DNA of 64,000 nucleotides from Caecitellus pseudoparvulus (taxonomy: Eukaryota > Bigyra: Bicosoecida), in the NCBI GenBank assembly GCA_965644315.1, contig CBFFRQ010000069.1:1364001-1428000 (forward strand). Direction: 5' to 3'. The notes beneath the pieces are model-generated. The model was not told where the DNA came from, did no database searches, and saw nothing but the letters and a program-made list of their open reading frames with translations. A program made the translations under genes and the position numbers. Of the stretch, positions 22,135 to 37,305 are shown piece by piece. Positions within the stretch are counted from its first letter, which is position 1. Each line of letters begins with the position of its first letter.

Positions 22135-22841
22135 TCACCTTGCAAGCAGCCACGTGGCAGGGATGTCGCTGGAGGCGTCAGCGCCAGCGTTTGCGAGCAA
22201 GTCAGCGTTGGCGTTCAGCGCACGGGCGACATGAATGAACGCAACAGATGAGAAAGAGGCCGCCAGGTCCTGAACTGACCTACATAGCGGCTGTAGATGC
22301 GCGGCCTTCACGCGCCACTGCCCTGTCACTGTGCATGCAGAGAGAGGGCAGTGGCGCAGCAGGGCGCGGAAATTGAAAGCCACAATCACTCACGCTGACA
22401 TGCGACGAGCTTGGAATCCATCAGCACTGCCACTGACCGCAGGCCAGATTCATGGGCGAGCTCAAGTCCTAGTTTCACGGCCTGGTTGGCCCAGGCGAGG
22501 CGAAAGGTGCAAAGGCTGCGCCAAAGGGCAGCAGTGCTGCACCGTACCTCGTACTCTGCCATGTTGTTGGTGGCGGCGGGCCCGAGGTGGCGGTGGGCAA
22601 AGCCAACCACCTCGCGGCAATCACGGGAGACTATAAAGGCACCAGCCCCACCCAGACCCGGGTTGCCCCGTGCAGCCCCGTCAGAAAACACAATGGCTTC
22701 AGCTTGCCCCGGCACCGCAGGCAAACTCTCCCTGGACACAGGCGCAGACCATGCTGGCCAGCCTCCTTCCACGCACAGTCCGCGGCGGGGAGTCCTCACA
22801 GCGCACGACTGCGCCCTTGCCTGCAACGCCCCTCGAAACAT
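22135..22841 (-). CDS. Single-domain RNase HI-like protein
   Basis: Exons 22548-22841, 22394-22481 and 22135-22328 give 191 aa; the introns are 66 and 65 nt. The RNase H fold has all four acidic positions: FSDGAARGNPG (first Asp), NNMAEYEAVKLGL (Glu), VLMDSKLVACQ (Asp) and RALNANADLLANAG (last Asp). QLTGQWRVKAAHL also matches the family. These enzymes cut the RNA strand of RNA-DNA hybrids. This is the plant/bacterial type (RVT_3), and no reverse transcriptase is attached, so it is not a retroelement remnant. The first 45 residues are Arg/Ala-rich with no acidic run, suggesting import into mitochondrion or plastid. The acceptor at 22329 was preferred over one 4 nt downstream because it restores LTGQW. 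Confidence 0.85.
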
Positions 22842-23138
22842 GGCCGCTTCAAGTCAAAGGGCAGGTGAACACAGCAACGGGCAGAAGCAACGCGCTCGGC
22901 AGGGAGAATTTGGCTCGCTCCAAGCCAGTCCACCAAGCCCCCCTCTCCCACACCATCCCAACGCATCCCTCCGACACTCATCTCACGGATGCAACAATAA
23001 CCAGCCTACAACAAGATCACCTGCGCAGCCCAGGGCACCCCAATCTCCACGTGAACCTGCTGCTGCTGCCACACGACGCTTTGCGGATTTTGAACGCAAC
23101 TCTTGGGGAGGTGTACTGCCCGTAGCACTGTGCCAACC
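22842..23138. promoter_or_regulatory. Divergent upstream region, RNase H / eRF3
   Basis: These 297 nt lie between opposite start codons. They are relatively rich in short A/C runs (for example CATCCCAACGCATCCC). No element is identified with confidence. Confidence 0.3.
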
Positions 23139-25210
23139 ATGTCAGGCTTCAACCCCAATGCCCCTTCATTCAACCCGAATGCTCCTGCCTTTGACCCCAG
23201 CGCGGCTGCCTTCGGGCTCCCAGCCGGCCAAGGCGGGCAGGGTTTCCCTGCTTTCGGCCAAACACCGCAGTTTGGCGGGCAAGGCATGCCTTTTCCCATG
23301 CCTGGCATGCAAGGGCAACCTGGTATGATGTTCCCAGGTGGTGAGTGCATACGTTTTGCGTGGCTTCGGACCTCAGGCTCCGTGCAGTACCTTGCCGTCG
23401 CGACGTGTGCGCAGGTTCCGCGCCTGGTCAGGTTCCTGCCTATGTTCCGCCCCCCGGTGCAGGCATGCCAGCCCCCGTGCAGGGTGCACCAGTGCCTCCA
23501 CAAGCACAGGGTACCCCTGCAGAGGCTACCCCAGCGCCGGCAGTGCCAGCACCCGCCCCAGCGCCGAAGCCAGCGCCCCAAGCTGCTCCAGCTCCAGCCC
23601 CAGCCCCTGCGCCTGCCCCAGCACCTGAGCCAACCCCTGCCCCAGCACCGGCTCCAGCACCGGCTCCAGCACCCGCACCTGCACCTGCACCTGCACCTGC
23701 ACCTGCACCTGCACAAGCCCCTGCTCCTATCCCTGCCCCGGCCCCAGCCCCCTCCGCTGCGGCAGGCGCTGGCGGAGGCGGCGCCGCCACTCCTGCGACG
23801 CCCGGCACACCCTTCCCCGAGGGCGTTGGGACGAGGGAGGAAGTGGATGAACTGCTGGCCAAGGCTGACTCCCGGGACCACCTGAACGTCGTCTTCATTG
23901 GGCACGTCGACGCCGGCAAGAGCACGCTGTCAGGGCAGATGCTGTTCCTCACCGGCAGCGTGGACGAGCGCACCATCGAGAAGTTCTCCCGCGAGGCCAA
24001 GCAGCGCAACCGCGAGTCATGGTTCCTGGCCTTCATCATGGACACGTCAGAGGAGGAGCGCGCCAAGGGCAAGACGGTGGAGGTTGGCCGGGCTGAGTTC
24101 AGCACGGAGACACGCCGCTTCACCATCCTGGACGCGCCGGGGCACAAGAACTACGTGCCCAACATGATCCAGGGCGCGGCCCAGGCAGATGTGGGCGTGC
24201 TGGTCATCTCTGCCCGCAAGGGTGAGTTCGAGGCTGGCTTCGACCGCTCCGGGCAGACTCGGGAGCACGCGCTGCTGGCCAAGACCCTGGGCGTGCGCCT
24301 GCTCATCGTGGTGGTGAACAAGATGGACGAGGAGACGGTGCAGTGGAAGGAGGAGCGCTTCGATGAGATCAAGGGCAAGCTGGAGCCCTTCCTGAAGCGC
24401 AGCGGGTACAACACCAAGAAGAACGTGCACTGGGTGCCCATCTCGGCCATCTCGGGTGCCAACGTGAAGGAGGCCGTGTCCCCTGAGGAGTGCTCCTGGT
24501 ACAAGGGCCCCACCCTGTTCGAGGTGATGAACACCCTCAAGGTGGGCGGGCGCAACCCGTACGGGCCGCTGCGTGTGCCTGTGCTGGACCGCTACAACGA
24601 GCGCGGCGTCATCGCCATGGGCAAGGTGGAGTCAGGCATGCTGGTGCAGGGCTCCAAGGTCATGCTGCTGCCGGTGCTGAACATCGCCACCGTGGAGGAG
24701 GTGCGCATCGGGGAGTCTGAGGCAGATGTCGTGGAGGTCGCTCGCCCCGGCGACAACGTCTTCATCAAGCTGAAGGGGGTGGGGGACGAGGACATCATGA
24801 AGGGGTTCATGATTGTGGACCCAGCACACCCGGCCCCCGTCGCGACGCGATTCCAGGCCCAGCTCCAGCTGCTGGACCTGGACCACCGTGCAGTGTTCAC
24901 AGCGGGGTACAGTGCCGTGCTGCACCTGCACACTGCTGCCGAGGAGTGCACCGTGGACAAGCTCGTCGCCCTCATCGGGAAGGACGGCAAGCAGGTGAAG
25001 AACCCACGCTTCCTGAAGTCCAACCAGGCGTGCATTTGCAACATCAGCCTGACGCAGAACACTCCCATGGAGAAGTTCTCTGCCTTCCAGCAGCTGGGCC
25101 GCTTCACCCTGCGTGACGAAGGCCGCACCATTGCCATTGGGAAGATCACTGGCATCCCCGCTGCATCGTACACTGCCGTCGAGGAGGCCGCACGGAAGTA
25201 CGGCAAGTAA
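23139..25210 (+). CDS. Translation termination factor eRF3 (SUP35)
   Basis: Exons 23139-23340 and 23415-25210 (intron 23341-23414) give 665 aa. eRF3 is the GTPase that works with eRF1 to release the finished peptide at stop codons. The EF-Tu-like core starts near residue 225: GHVDAGKS (from residue 230), the eRF3-type switch I ERAKGKTVEVGRAEF, DAPGHKN, NKMDE, and a C-terminal GRFTLRDEGRTIAIGK. The N-terminal domain is unstructured. It opens with FNPNAPSFNPNAPAFDP, which reads as two overlapping PAM2 motifs for poly(A)-binding protein. A long Pro-Ala tract follows where yeast Sup35 has a Gln/Asn prion domain. ERAKGKTVEVGR separates it from EF1A, and the rest from Hbs1. Confidence 0.92.
23675..23710 (+). 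repeat. (GCACCT)6 microsatellite in eRF3 coding sequence
   Basis: Six exact hexamers encode (AP)6 within a longer Pro-Ala tract of the eRF3 N-terminal domain. The period keeps frame, so length changes would alter only the linker. Confidence 0.9.
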
Positions 25211-25257
25211 GCGCGGGCCACCCCTTGCGGCTCGTGCGTCTGAATGCACTGTGCAAG

Positions 25258-26166
25258 CTACGGGAGAGCAGCATGGTGCCGAACTCGCTGCTCCACCAGG
25301 GCTGTGAGGTCGCTCGTGCCAAACTCAGCCTCCAACTGCCCCAACAGGCCAGGCATCGTGACCCTGTGGGGGTCTGCTGCTGCGAGCAAGGAGTCGATGC
25401 GCGTGGCGATGCTCTCCTGCCCTGCACCGCTGGCCGTCTGCAATTGCGCACAGTTGAAGTGCCGCCGCCGGCTCTTGCGCTGAGCCTTGGGCAGGGAGTC
25501 CAGGCCCAGCCACTCCCCACTCCACCTGGGTCGCTTGGAGCGAAGGCCTTTCGTGGAGCCAGTAGAAGTTGAAGCCTTCCCCTCGCTTTGTGTGCCGCTC
25601 GCGGCAGTGGCAAACTCTTTTGGGCTCTCCAGCCAGTCCGTGATGCGCTGCGTCAGGTTCACCTTGTCGGCGACGTTGTCAGCGAACGACTTGGGGGAGC
25701 GGTCGATGGCGAGCACATCGCACATTTGCTTGAGCAGAGGCAGCTTGCAGTCTGCAACCTTGAACAGCACCTTGTCGTAGGCCTCCGCGTAGCCGGCCGG
25801 AAAGGCCGAGCTGTCGTGCAGCGGCAGCCCCCTGAACTTGAGAATGCCGGCCTTCACCTGGGATGCCTTGGCTGTTTTGCCAAACATGAGGCGGTGGATG
25901 ACCTTCAGGGCAGGGTCGTCATCGCTGGCACCCTCCACTGCCGCCCTGACGGAAGGCAGTCGTTTCAAGGCGGTGCCGGATCCCAGGGGCCAGCCAGATG
26001 AGGCTGTGCTGCTGGCTGCTGCCTTGCCAAGCTTGCTGGCCGGCTTCAAGCGCTGCACAGACTTGCTCGTGCGGCCTGACGATGTCATGGATGAAACATC
26101 GATGCGGCCGCTGTCTCCGGTCTCGCTCAAAGTCGACGCCTGTAGCGACGCTGCGTCGGATGCCAT
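25258..26166 (-). CDS. DEK-like chromatin protein
   Basis: A single exon encodes 302 aa from the ATG of MASDAASLQAS. In-frame sequence continues upstream to 26397 without an ATG that looks better. Residues of about 70-170 resemble the DEK/SAP-like DNA-binding region: KVIHRLMFGKTAKASQVKAG, ILKFRGLP, LKQMCDVLAIDRS, ITDWLESPKE. A basic patch (KGLRSKRPRW, KAQRKSRRRHF) follows. The last 50 residues fit the DEK C-terminal domain (SIATRIDSLLAAADPHRVT, LGQLEAEFG). DEK proteins bind DNA architecture-dependently and act as histone chaperones in the nucleus. The 3' end converges on eRF3 with 47 nt between, and the 5' end is divergent from DLD. Confidence 0.78.
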   Translation of the reverse strand: MASDAASLQASTLSETGDSGRIDVSSMTSSGRTSKSVQRLKPASKLGKAAASSTASSGWPLGSGTALKRLPSVRAAVEGASDDDPALKVIHRLMFGKTAKASQVKAGILKFRGLPLHDSSAFPAGYAEAYDKVLFKVADCKLPLLKQMCDVLAIDRSPKSFADNVADKVNLTQRITDWLESPKEFATAASGTQSEGKASTSTGSTKGLRSKRPRWSGEWLGLDSLPKAQRKSRRRHFNCAQLQTASGAGQESIATRIDSLLAAADPHRVTMPGLLGQLEAEFGTSDLTALVEQRVRHHAALP

Positions 26167-26496
26167 GTTTTGCGGCTTTTGAAGCGCAGCTTGCCACGGT
26201 GGGCCAGGAGCGCCACTCAGCACCGCCAGAGGGCAGGCCACAACCAGGAAGGTAAGGAGGGTGCTGCTTAGTGTGAGGCTTGTGACCTGGCGCTCAGCAA
26301 ACCGGGGAGTGACCTTGGCACGAAGATAGGGATGACGATTGTGCGCGTAACCTTGCTCTTCCACACCACGCCTTCTACATCTTGCCCCCCACCGCACTTT
26401 CGCGCTCCAGTCCCAACACCTCGCCCTACATGCCCTTGTCTTGCACGTTGCTTCGTGAGTGGCCCCCTTCCACTCTCAGCCTCGCCAACCGCAAGC
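26167..26496. promoter_or_regulatory. Divergent upstream region, DEK-like / DLD
   Basis: These 330 nt lie between the two likely starts. In-frame hydrophobic codons upstream of the DEK ATG (TLLTFLVVACPLAVL) are read as leader, not protein, because they would put a membrane segment on a nuclear protein. Confidence 0.35.
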
Positions 26497-28307
<1,811 letters not shown>

Positions 28308-28444
28308 GTGGTGTAAAAATGCACAGTCTGCATGACATGCAGCCTCTGTTTGCGACTGCCCACTCTACCCAGCACAAGTCAAAGTAGGGGCAAGTGGAGC
28401 CTTGGCGTGGTGCAGCCGGTCCCAGCAGCAGCACGTGCCAGGTC

Positions 28445-31400
28445 ATGGCAGCTTCCCCTGGTGCCGCTCCTGAGGCAACTGCGCTGCCCCTGATATACTG
28501 TGATGAAGATGGCGTCTTTCAAGTCGGCAAGGAAGCCCTGGGGGTGCTGAACAGCATTGCTGATCGCCTTGGTGAGCTGCAACGACAAGCTCCACTGCTG
28601 GTGTGAAGGGGACTGGCCCTCGGCACTTGCACCTGGCACCCCGTGCACAGCCGTCGTCATCGTCGCGGGGCAATACCGTTCCGGGAAGTCCTTCCTCATG
28701 AATCAACTCGTGCAGCAGCGGCAAGGTTTCAGCGTGTACGTGCGATGCACAGTGTGAGCCGGCACGAAGCCTTGCCCGACTCTCTGCCTTCACCTGTGCA
28801 CGCAGGGGACACACGTACCAGAGCCACACACGCGGGCTTTGGATGTACAAGGAGCCGATTGATGGAATGAGCAGTGACGGAAAGCCAATCAAGGTGCTGC
28901 TCATCGACTCGGAAGGCCTGGGGAGCTTCGAGAAGGATGTAAGCGCGACGCATGACACGACCATCTTCAGCTTGTGTGTCCTGCTCTGCTCCACCCTGCT
29001 GTTCAACGGTGGTGAGACTATCACGGAGGACTCCATCCAGAGCTTGAGCTTCATTGCCAACCTCACGCAGCATATCAGGGTTGGTGAGGACAGCGGGGAC
29101 AGCAGTTCATCTGCAGACTTGCAGCCCTTCTTCCCGTCCTTCATCTGGCTGCTTCGAGACTTTGCACTCAAGCTCGTTGACAAAGAGGGCATGGACATCA
29201 CTCTGGATGAGTACTTGGAGAATGCGCTGCAGCGGATCCCTGGCTTCTCTGCCGAGGTGGATGCGAGGAATCGCCCCCGGGACTACCTGCGAGCTTTTTT
29301 CAAGCAGCGGACGTGCAAGAGCCTCGTGATGCCGGCACCCCACGAGCAGCTGCAGAACCTAGACACTTTGTCAGACGAGGATTTGAACCCTGCCTTCGTG
29401 CAGGGCATGCAAGAACTGCGCGATCTGGTTTTTGGGCAAGCCAAGCCAAAGACTGTCGGTGGGGACGGCAGGCCTGTTACTGGCCCCATCCTTGCTCAGC
29501 TCGTGGGGCACTACGTGGCGGCAATCAACGCGGACGCCGTGCCCGCTATAAGCGATGCATGGACTGCTGCGACTGAGTCTGAAACGCGGCGAGCTCTGGA
29601 GAATGCCGAAGCTGACTTCGCTCGCGCGGTGAAGGCAGCCGCGCCCATCCCGTTGTCAGAGGAGCAGCCAACCCAAGAAGAGGCAGGGCCTTTGATCCTT
29701 CCAAAGGACACCCCCGACCTGGAGGCATACCTTCTCGCTGCTGAGCAGCGAGCCATGGGATTGCTGAAGGACCAAGTGCCGATGGGCACCGCTCCTCAGA
29801 TTGCTGAAGCAGCGCAGGAGAAGCTGACTGCAGCCTGCAAGACCCTGGCACAGAGGGCCAGGGAGGCAAATGTCTCGGCGGCACAGCGTGCATGTGAAGA
29901 TCACGTCGCCTCTGCCCGTGAATCGGCTGCAGCATCGGCGCTGCACCCGCACCGTGCAGCCGTTGACGCGTTCAAGAGCGACGCTGGCAACCTGGAGCCC
30001 CAGCAGGGGAAGCACCCTGAAGTGTTCAAAGCACAGGGCGTGTTCAGGAGCATGGTGGTAGCGTGGGGTGGGCTGAGAGAAGCCTATGGCGCTGGAGCTC
30101 GGGGCCCTGATGCAGTCAAACACACGGCACTGCTCGGCCACGGTTTGGACCCATTGCACCGAAGTGCTGCGACGATACTGCAGGACGTCGACTCTGCCAA
30201 CTCCACACAGCTCAGGTCTTTCCAGGATGCCTGGGCACTTTCCCAATCTGAAGTTGCTAGCCTCAAGCAAGACTTGGAGCAGGTTCGAGCAGAGCTTGAT
30301 GCGAGCAACAGTGAACGTGCTGCAGCAGAAGCTAGAGCTGCCAAGGCAAGTGAGGAGCTGGCCGCGACCTCAACACAGCTTGCAGACAGTCGGAAGACGG
30401 TTTCCGAGCTCCGAAAAGTCTGCGCAGAACTGCAAGCAGACGTTGAGTCTGGCCAGGCAGCGCTCGCAGCTGAGCAGCGCACGCACGGCGAAACCAAGGC
30501 CGCGCTGGAATCCGAGGAGCAACGTGCGAGGGACCTGACTGCCAAGTTGAAGGAAACATCAGCAGCAGCAGGGGCGGCGGCTGCGGAGGCTTCTGCTTCG
30601 CAGCAACAAGTGGCTTCATTGAGGGACAAGCTCACACACGCAAGGGCTTCAGCGGATGCCAAGGCAGAGTCTCTGGGCTCCTCCGAGAAGCGTCTGGAGG
30701 AAGCGCGTGCGAAGTACTCCCAAGAAGCAGATGCGCGCCGGGAAGCTGAATTGCAGTTGATCAAAACACGGCGGGACTTAGCAGAGGCAGAGGCTCAGCT
30801 GGCTAGCCTGCAGACGGAGTCTGCAGAGCTTAAGGGGTCGGCTGGGTCGAAGGAGACGGAGCTGGCATCCCTTCGGGCAGCCGAGGCTGCCAGCCAGAAA
30901 CGTATTCGCGATTTGATGGCTGCCAAGAACCTTGCCGATATGGAGCTAGCGGCTGCTCAGCAAGAGCTGCAGCGGTGCAAGGGCGAGCTGGAGAGTTTGG
31001 AGCAGGAGCAACGCACAACGAAGGCTCGCGCACAATCACTTGAAACTGACCTGGCCGCCTCCCAGCAAGAGGCTAAGGCATCAACAGAAAAGGCGGAGTC
31101 CCTCAAAGCTGCGCTTGAGCAAGCGCAGACGGACACACATAGGCGGCTAGCTGAAGTGCGGGAAGAACTGGTGTCTGTACAGGCTGCCCACAACTCCAGC
31201 GCCAAGCAAACAGCAGGTCTTGAAGAGCAGCTCCAGCAAGCACAGGCAGAGTGCTCGCAGCTAGAAGGTCAGCTACAAGCTGCGAAAGCCCGGTGTGATA
31301 GCCTCTCGTCTGAGGTGGAGGACTTGACGAGGCAGCACTCAGGGGCAGCTGCCTCCAAAGCCACGGCCGAGAAGGACGCCGAGGAAGCGCGGGCAGAGCT

Positions 31401-32937
31401 GCAAAAGGCCACAGCCGAAGCAGCGCGGCTTGTAGCTGACCTAGAAACCACGCAAGAAGAGCTAGCAGCAGCTCAAGCGCAGAACGCAGCCCTCCAGCAC
31501 GACTGCACATCTGCTCAGGGAGGTGAAGCTGCGGCATCTGCTCGGGTACAGCACCTCGAGCAAGAAGTCTTAGAACTGAAGCAGTCAGTGCAGTCAGCAG
31601 AACAAGCGACGCGTGAGGCACAGTTGAAGCTGAGCGAGGTGCAAGAGCGAGAGAAGCAGGCCACGGAAGTCGCAGCCGCTAACGCAAAGGCGCACAGCGA
31701 GCACTTGGAGCAACTGCAGCAGCAGCTGGGCGCTGCTGTCGCTGCGCATGCACACTGCTCCGATGCACAGCAAGCCCTGCGCGCGCAATTGGAGCAGTCA
31801 CAGGCGCGCCATGCAGCGCTGCGCGAAGAAATGGCGAAGACCATTGCCGTGGCCAGGGACACAGCCCAAGCTGCAGACGATGAAGTTGCGCGCCTCAGAG
31901 CCACCTCCAAGAAAGCGCGCGAGGCCCTGGGGCAGGAACGAGCTCGTCACTCAGCGACAAAGGCAGCGTTGGCTGAGGCCCAGCAGGAAAGTGACGCCAC
32001 AGCGCGTCAAGTGGCGGCGCTGAAGAAGCAGCTCAATGCCGCAATGGCGCGAGCAGCTCAGGCGGTTGAAAGCATGTCCACTGCAGTGAAGGGTGCTGCA
32101 GAGCAGCTCGAGCAGCAAGACGCCATCATCCTGCAGCTCAAGCAGGCAAAGCGAGACCTGCGTGTGATGGCCTACCGCCGGTCAGACATCAACCAAGCCC
32201 TCGCTGTTCTGCAGCAGGGCCTGCAGGTGTTCCTGGTGAAGGCGGGGGGCAAGCTAGCACGGCGCACTCTGAAGCTCAGTGCTGATAGGACTTGCCTGCT
32301 GCTTGCGTCGGTCCCTGCTGGCTCCACATCGTCGCCGGTGTCTTTGCCGATTGCCCAGGTCAGGTCAGTTGAGCTCGGCCCCGGATCCCCTGGATTTCGC
32401 GTGGCGCTGGGCTCAGCGTCTGCAGCGGATGTGGAACCTTCCATGTGCTTTACCGTATACGCAGCGCGAAGGGGGTATGACATGCTCATTGCCAGAGACG
32501 CTGAACTGCCGACTATTGCCCCTGACATGCCAGCCGGTGACGGCGTGTGGAGAGGCTCTGCAACTTCCAGCCTGGCGTGGAACCACAAGGAACTGCTGAT
32601 TTCAGTGGTGCATGGGATCAAGTGTCTCGTGTTGCAACGGTCCGGGCACGGCTTGTACTCTGTGGCGCGCATTGCCACTCGTCTGTCCCTGCTGAGCTTG
32701 ACCTTGTCTGCACGAGCCCAGGCGTTGGGCATTCCCATTCCACCGGATGCAGGTCACGAAGCTGTTGTCAAAGCGGTACTGGACCACCTAGCCCATGAGA
32801 CACTTCGACTGCGGCGGAGTGCTTCCAAGGGGGCAGAAAAGCGTGGGGGGGGGGCGGGAGGACAGGCAGCCAGCGGGCATGCGGCGAGTCCGGAAGGAGT
32901 GGAGGATGGCGGAGGAGCGCGAGCCACTCCGGCGTGA
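28445..32937 (+). CDS. Guanylate-binding-protein-like GTPase with long coiled coil and PH-like end
   Basis: Exons 28445-28571, 28651-28735 and 28806-32937 give 1447 aa (introns 79 and 70 nt). The N-terminal dynamin-superfamily G domain has the GBP P-loop GQYRSGKSFLMNQ (from residue 49), VGHTYQSHTRGLWMY for switch I, and LLIDSEGLGSFEKD for switch II. A helical GBP middle follows to about residue 520. Then comes about 670 residues of heptad-rich coiled coil rich in Ala, Glu, Gln and Lys. Residues of about 1200-1305 look like a PH-type beta fold (LQQGLQVFLVKAGGK, RRTLKLSADRTCLLL, CFTVYAARRGYDMLIA), ending in a Gly/Ala-rich tail. GBPs self-assemble on membranes upon GTP hydrolysis. The end domain could tether the rod to phosphoinositides. 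The G-domain call is strong; the PH-like call is inference. Confidence 0.85.
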
Positions 32938-33082
32938 GCGCTAACTTTTCACAATACAAATGTATCCGCAATTTCACGGGCTGCGACTCGCTCACGAGGT
33001 GCAGCCCAGTTTGTGGCCAGGCCCAGTCCACGCCCACTTCTTGTGCTTCACCTTGAGCGGGAAGCTGCCAGCAGAGCCAGGC

Positions 33083-34756
33083 ATGGCGTCTGCTGGCGGA
33101 ATCTTCGAGGAGGCTGTCAGAATGAAGAGCGCCATGGTAGACCACAAGTGCAGGGCGTACAAAGCGAGGGCCCCCTCGCTGCAGCACTCCATTTTCCACC
33201 TTGACCAGTACAAAGACGGGCCGCACCGAAACGCCAACGAAACGGAGTGCCTGGAATGGGCCGAGGGTCTCAAGGCAGAGGGGAACAGTGCAGTAGGGGA
33301 GAAGGACTGGAACGCAGCTACATTAAAGTATGAGCGAGCCCTTGGCCTGCTGCGCTTTATCGTCTCTTCCAGGGAAGACTGGCGCAGCAACTTGGCAGAC
33401 GTTGACTTGGCGGTGGTGGACAGCGCAGCTGGCTCCTGCTGCTCGCTGGATGGCTCACGCAGGCCCAGCAGCGACTTCGGGTTGGGATCTTTGCCAGGCT
33501 TCTCAGAGGCTGGCAAAAGACAGGCGGCTCGGCTGTGTGCAGCGCTGTATGGAAATCTGTGCACTGTTGCCTTGGCACAGGGGCAGGCCTCGGTTGCGGC
33601 AGCGGAGGCTGCTGAGGGTCTCCGCGTCACGCCGGGCCACCCCAAGCTGCTCATGAAGCGCGCCAAGAGCTGGATGCAGCGCAAGGGGGCTGGCACCACA
33701 GAGCTGCGCGCAGCGTTGCTGGACCTGAAGACTGCCGTTGACATGTTCAAGCAGGCTGGGGACCTGTACGACGTGGGCAGCCGGGTGCTCTCGCAACTCG
33801 CTGCAGCGTACAAGGAGCATGCTTCCATGGCTGCTGCACAGCATGCAAAGGACAAGGCAGCTTTTGCAGGCCTCTTTGAGCGGGGGTCAATTGTGCAAGC
33901 CGCAGAGGAGAGCGAAGCGGCACCCACGTTGCCCGCCCCTCACAGCCGTCTCCCAGACACAACCCGCGCACAGCTGGCCGCGATGCGCCGCGCAAGAGCG
34001 GAAGCAGAGGCTGAAGGGCGCGTTCAAGATGCGAAAGAGCTCTCGGTGCACTTGAGCCGTGCAGAGGCCAGGCTGGCCGCCGGCGCAGGGCTGGAGCCGT
34101 CCCTCGACTTCTCAAAGCCAACCCCAGAGATGCGATCGCTGGCGGAGGAGATGGGCCTCGATCTGGATGACCCTGCTGTGCAGCGGGAGCTTGAGGTCGT
34201 GGATGCTCAGGCAGCTGCGAAGAGAGGCTTTGCTAGTGCCGCCGGCGCCGCCGCTGCGGCATCTACGGGCAAGCTGCCGAAGTCCAATGCGCCCGAAGTG
34301 ACTCTGGACGAACTGGAAGAGCACATTCGCAAAATGCCGCTGCCAGCCCTTGTGGAGTTCATGGTGCAGCAGGACATAGCCTCGGAACCCACCGTGCGAG
34401 GGTGGAGTGAGCAGCAGGTGCGCGAGAAAGCAGTTGCAATGCTGCGCTCCAGCGAAGACCCCATGGCTGGTGAACGCAAGGCCAGGTACGCCATGGTGAG
34501 GTACATTGCATTTACTGCCATTTGCCTGTTCATGCTGTGGCGGCTGTACAACATGGGCCTGCTGACGTGGCTCTTCACAGGCCAAACGCCGGCCGGGTGG
34601 GGTTCCCAGGCGGCCATAGCCGCCGCCTCAGCAACAGGGGCGACGAGCGCAGCACAAGATGCAGTCCCTGCCTACCCCACCACAAGTGACAGCGACGGCG
34701 ACGCGGCGTTCGGAGAACTGGAGGTCGATCCCCACGGCAGACTGCACCGCGTGTAG
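33083..34756 (+). CDS. TPR protein with C-terminal membrane anchor
   Basis: A single exon encodes 557 aa from ATG 33083. An in-frame ATG at 32960 would add 41 residues but leave only 22 nt after the GBP stop. The N-terminal half holds TPR-like helices similar to those of FKBP/TTC proteins: AEGLKAEGNSAVGEKDWNAA, LYGNLCTVALAQGQ, TPGHPKLLMKRAKSW. These usually bind Hsp90/Hsp70 tails. A charged helix region follows (AMRRARAEAEAEGRVQDAKE). A TM helix near residue 480 (YIAFTAICLFMLWRLYNMGL) and a short tail follow. No peptidyl-prolyl isomerase domain is visible. It may be an ER or mitochondrial outer-membrane co-chaperone. The exact family is unknown. Confidence 0.7.
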   Translation: MASAGGIFEEAVRMKSAMVDHKCRAYKARAPSLQHSIFHLDQYKDGPHRNANETECLEWAEGLKAEGNSAVGEKDWNAATLKYERALGLLRFIVSSREDWRSNLADVDLAVVDSAAGSCCSLDGSRRPSSDFGLGSLPGFSEAGKRQAARLCAALYGNLCTVALAQGQASVAAAEAAEGLRVTPGHPKLLMKRAKSWMQRKGAGTTELRAALLDLKTAVDMFKQAGDLYDVGSRVLSQLAAAYKEHASMAAAQHAKDKAAFAGLFERGSIVQAAEESEAAPTLPAPHSRLPDTTRAQLAAMRRARAEAEAEGRVQDAKELSVHLSRAEARLAAGAGLEPSLDFSKPTPEMRSLAEEMGLDLDDPAVQRELEVVDAQAAAKRGFASAAGAAAAASTGKLPKSNAPEVTLDELEEHIRKMPLPALVEFMVQQDIASEPTVRGWSEQQVREKAVAMLRSSEDPMAGERKARYAMVRYIAFTAICLFMLWRLYNMGLLTWLFTGQTPAGWGSQAAIAAASATGATSAAQDAVPAYPTTSDSDGDAAFGELEVDPHGRLHRV

Positions 34757-34784
34757 AAGCAGGGCTCCAGGTGCAGGCCCAGGC

Positions 34785-37003
<2,219 letters not shown>

Positions 37004-37305
37004 GTCAATCTGTGGTGTTGGTGAACTCGGTGACTCAACCCGCCAACCCTGCGCACAGTGGCCGTGGCTGGGACTGGCAAGCAACACAGCTGCGTCGTGG
37101 TTCCGGGCTGGCGCCGCGCAGAAGCACAAAAACAGTGCCCCCCAAATTGGTGAACGAAGTGCAACACATGAAAAGTGGCCGGGCGGGTTCTAAACTCCCC
37201 TTGTCAGCGCCTGCCTGCCCCCACCCCCCCTGGACCTCACACTCTCGACGAGCGGAAATCGCTGCCAGGTGGCGGCACACCACTGGCACTGACGACGCGG
37301 CCACC
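37004..37305. promoter_or_regulatory. Divergent upstream region, DHX15 / SPCS3
   Basis: These 302 nt lie between opposite starts. They include a CCCCCACCCCCCC run near 37220. The plus-strand gene starts in a near-ideal context, GCCACCATG. No other element stands out. Confidence 0.35.

Noticed and set aside
22135-22841. Retrotransposon fragment at the RNase H gene
   Set aside because: It has introns, intact catalytic acids and a probable targeting leader, and no reverse transcriptase, integrase or terminal repeats nearby.
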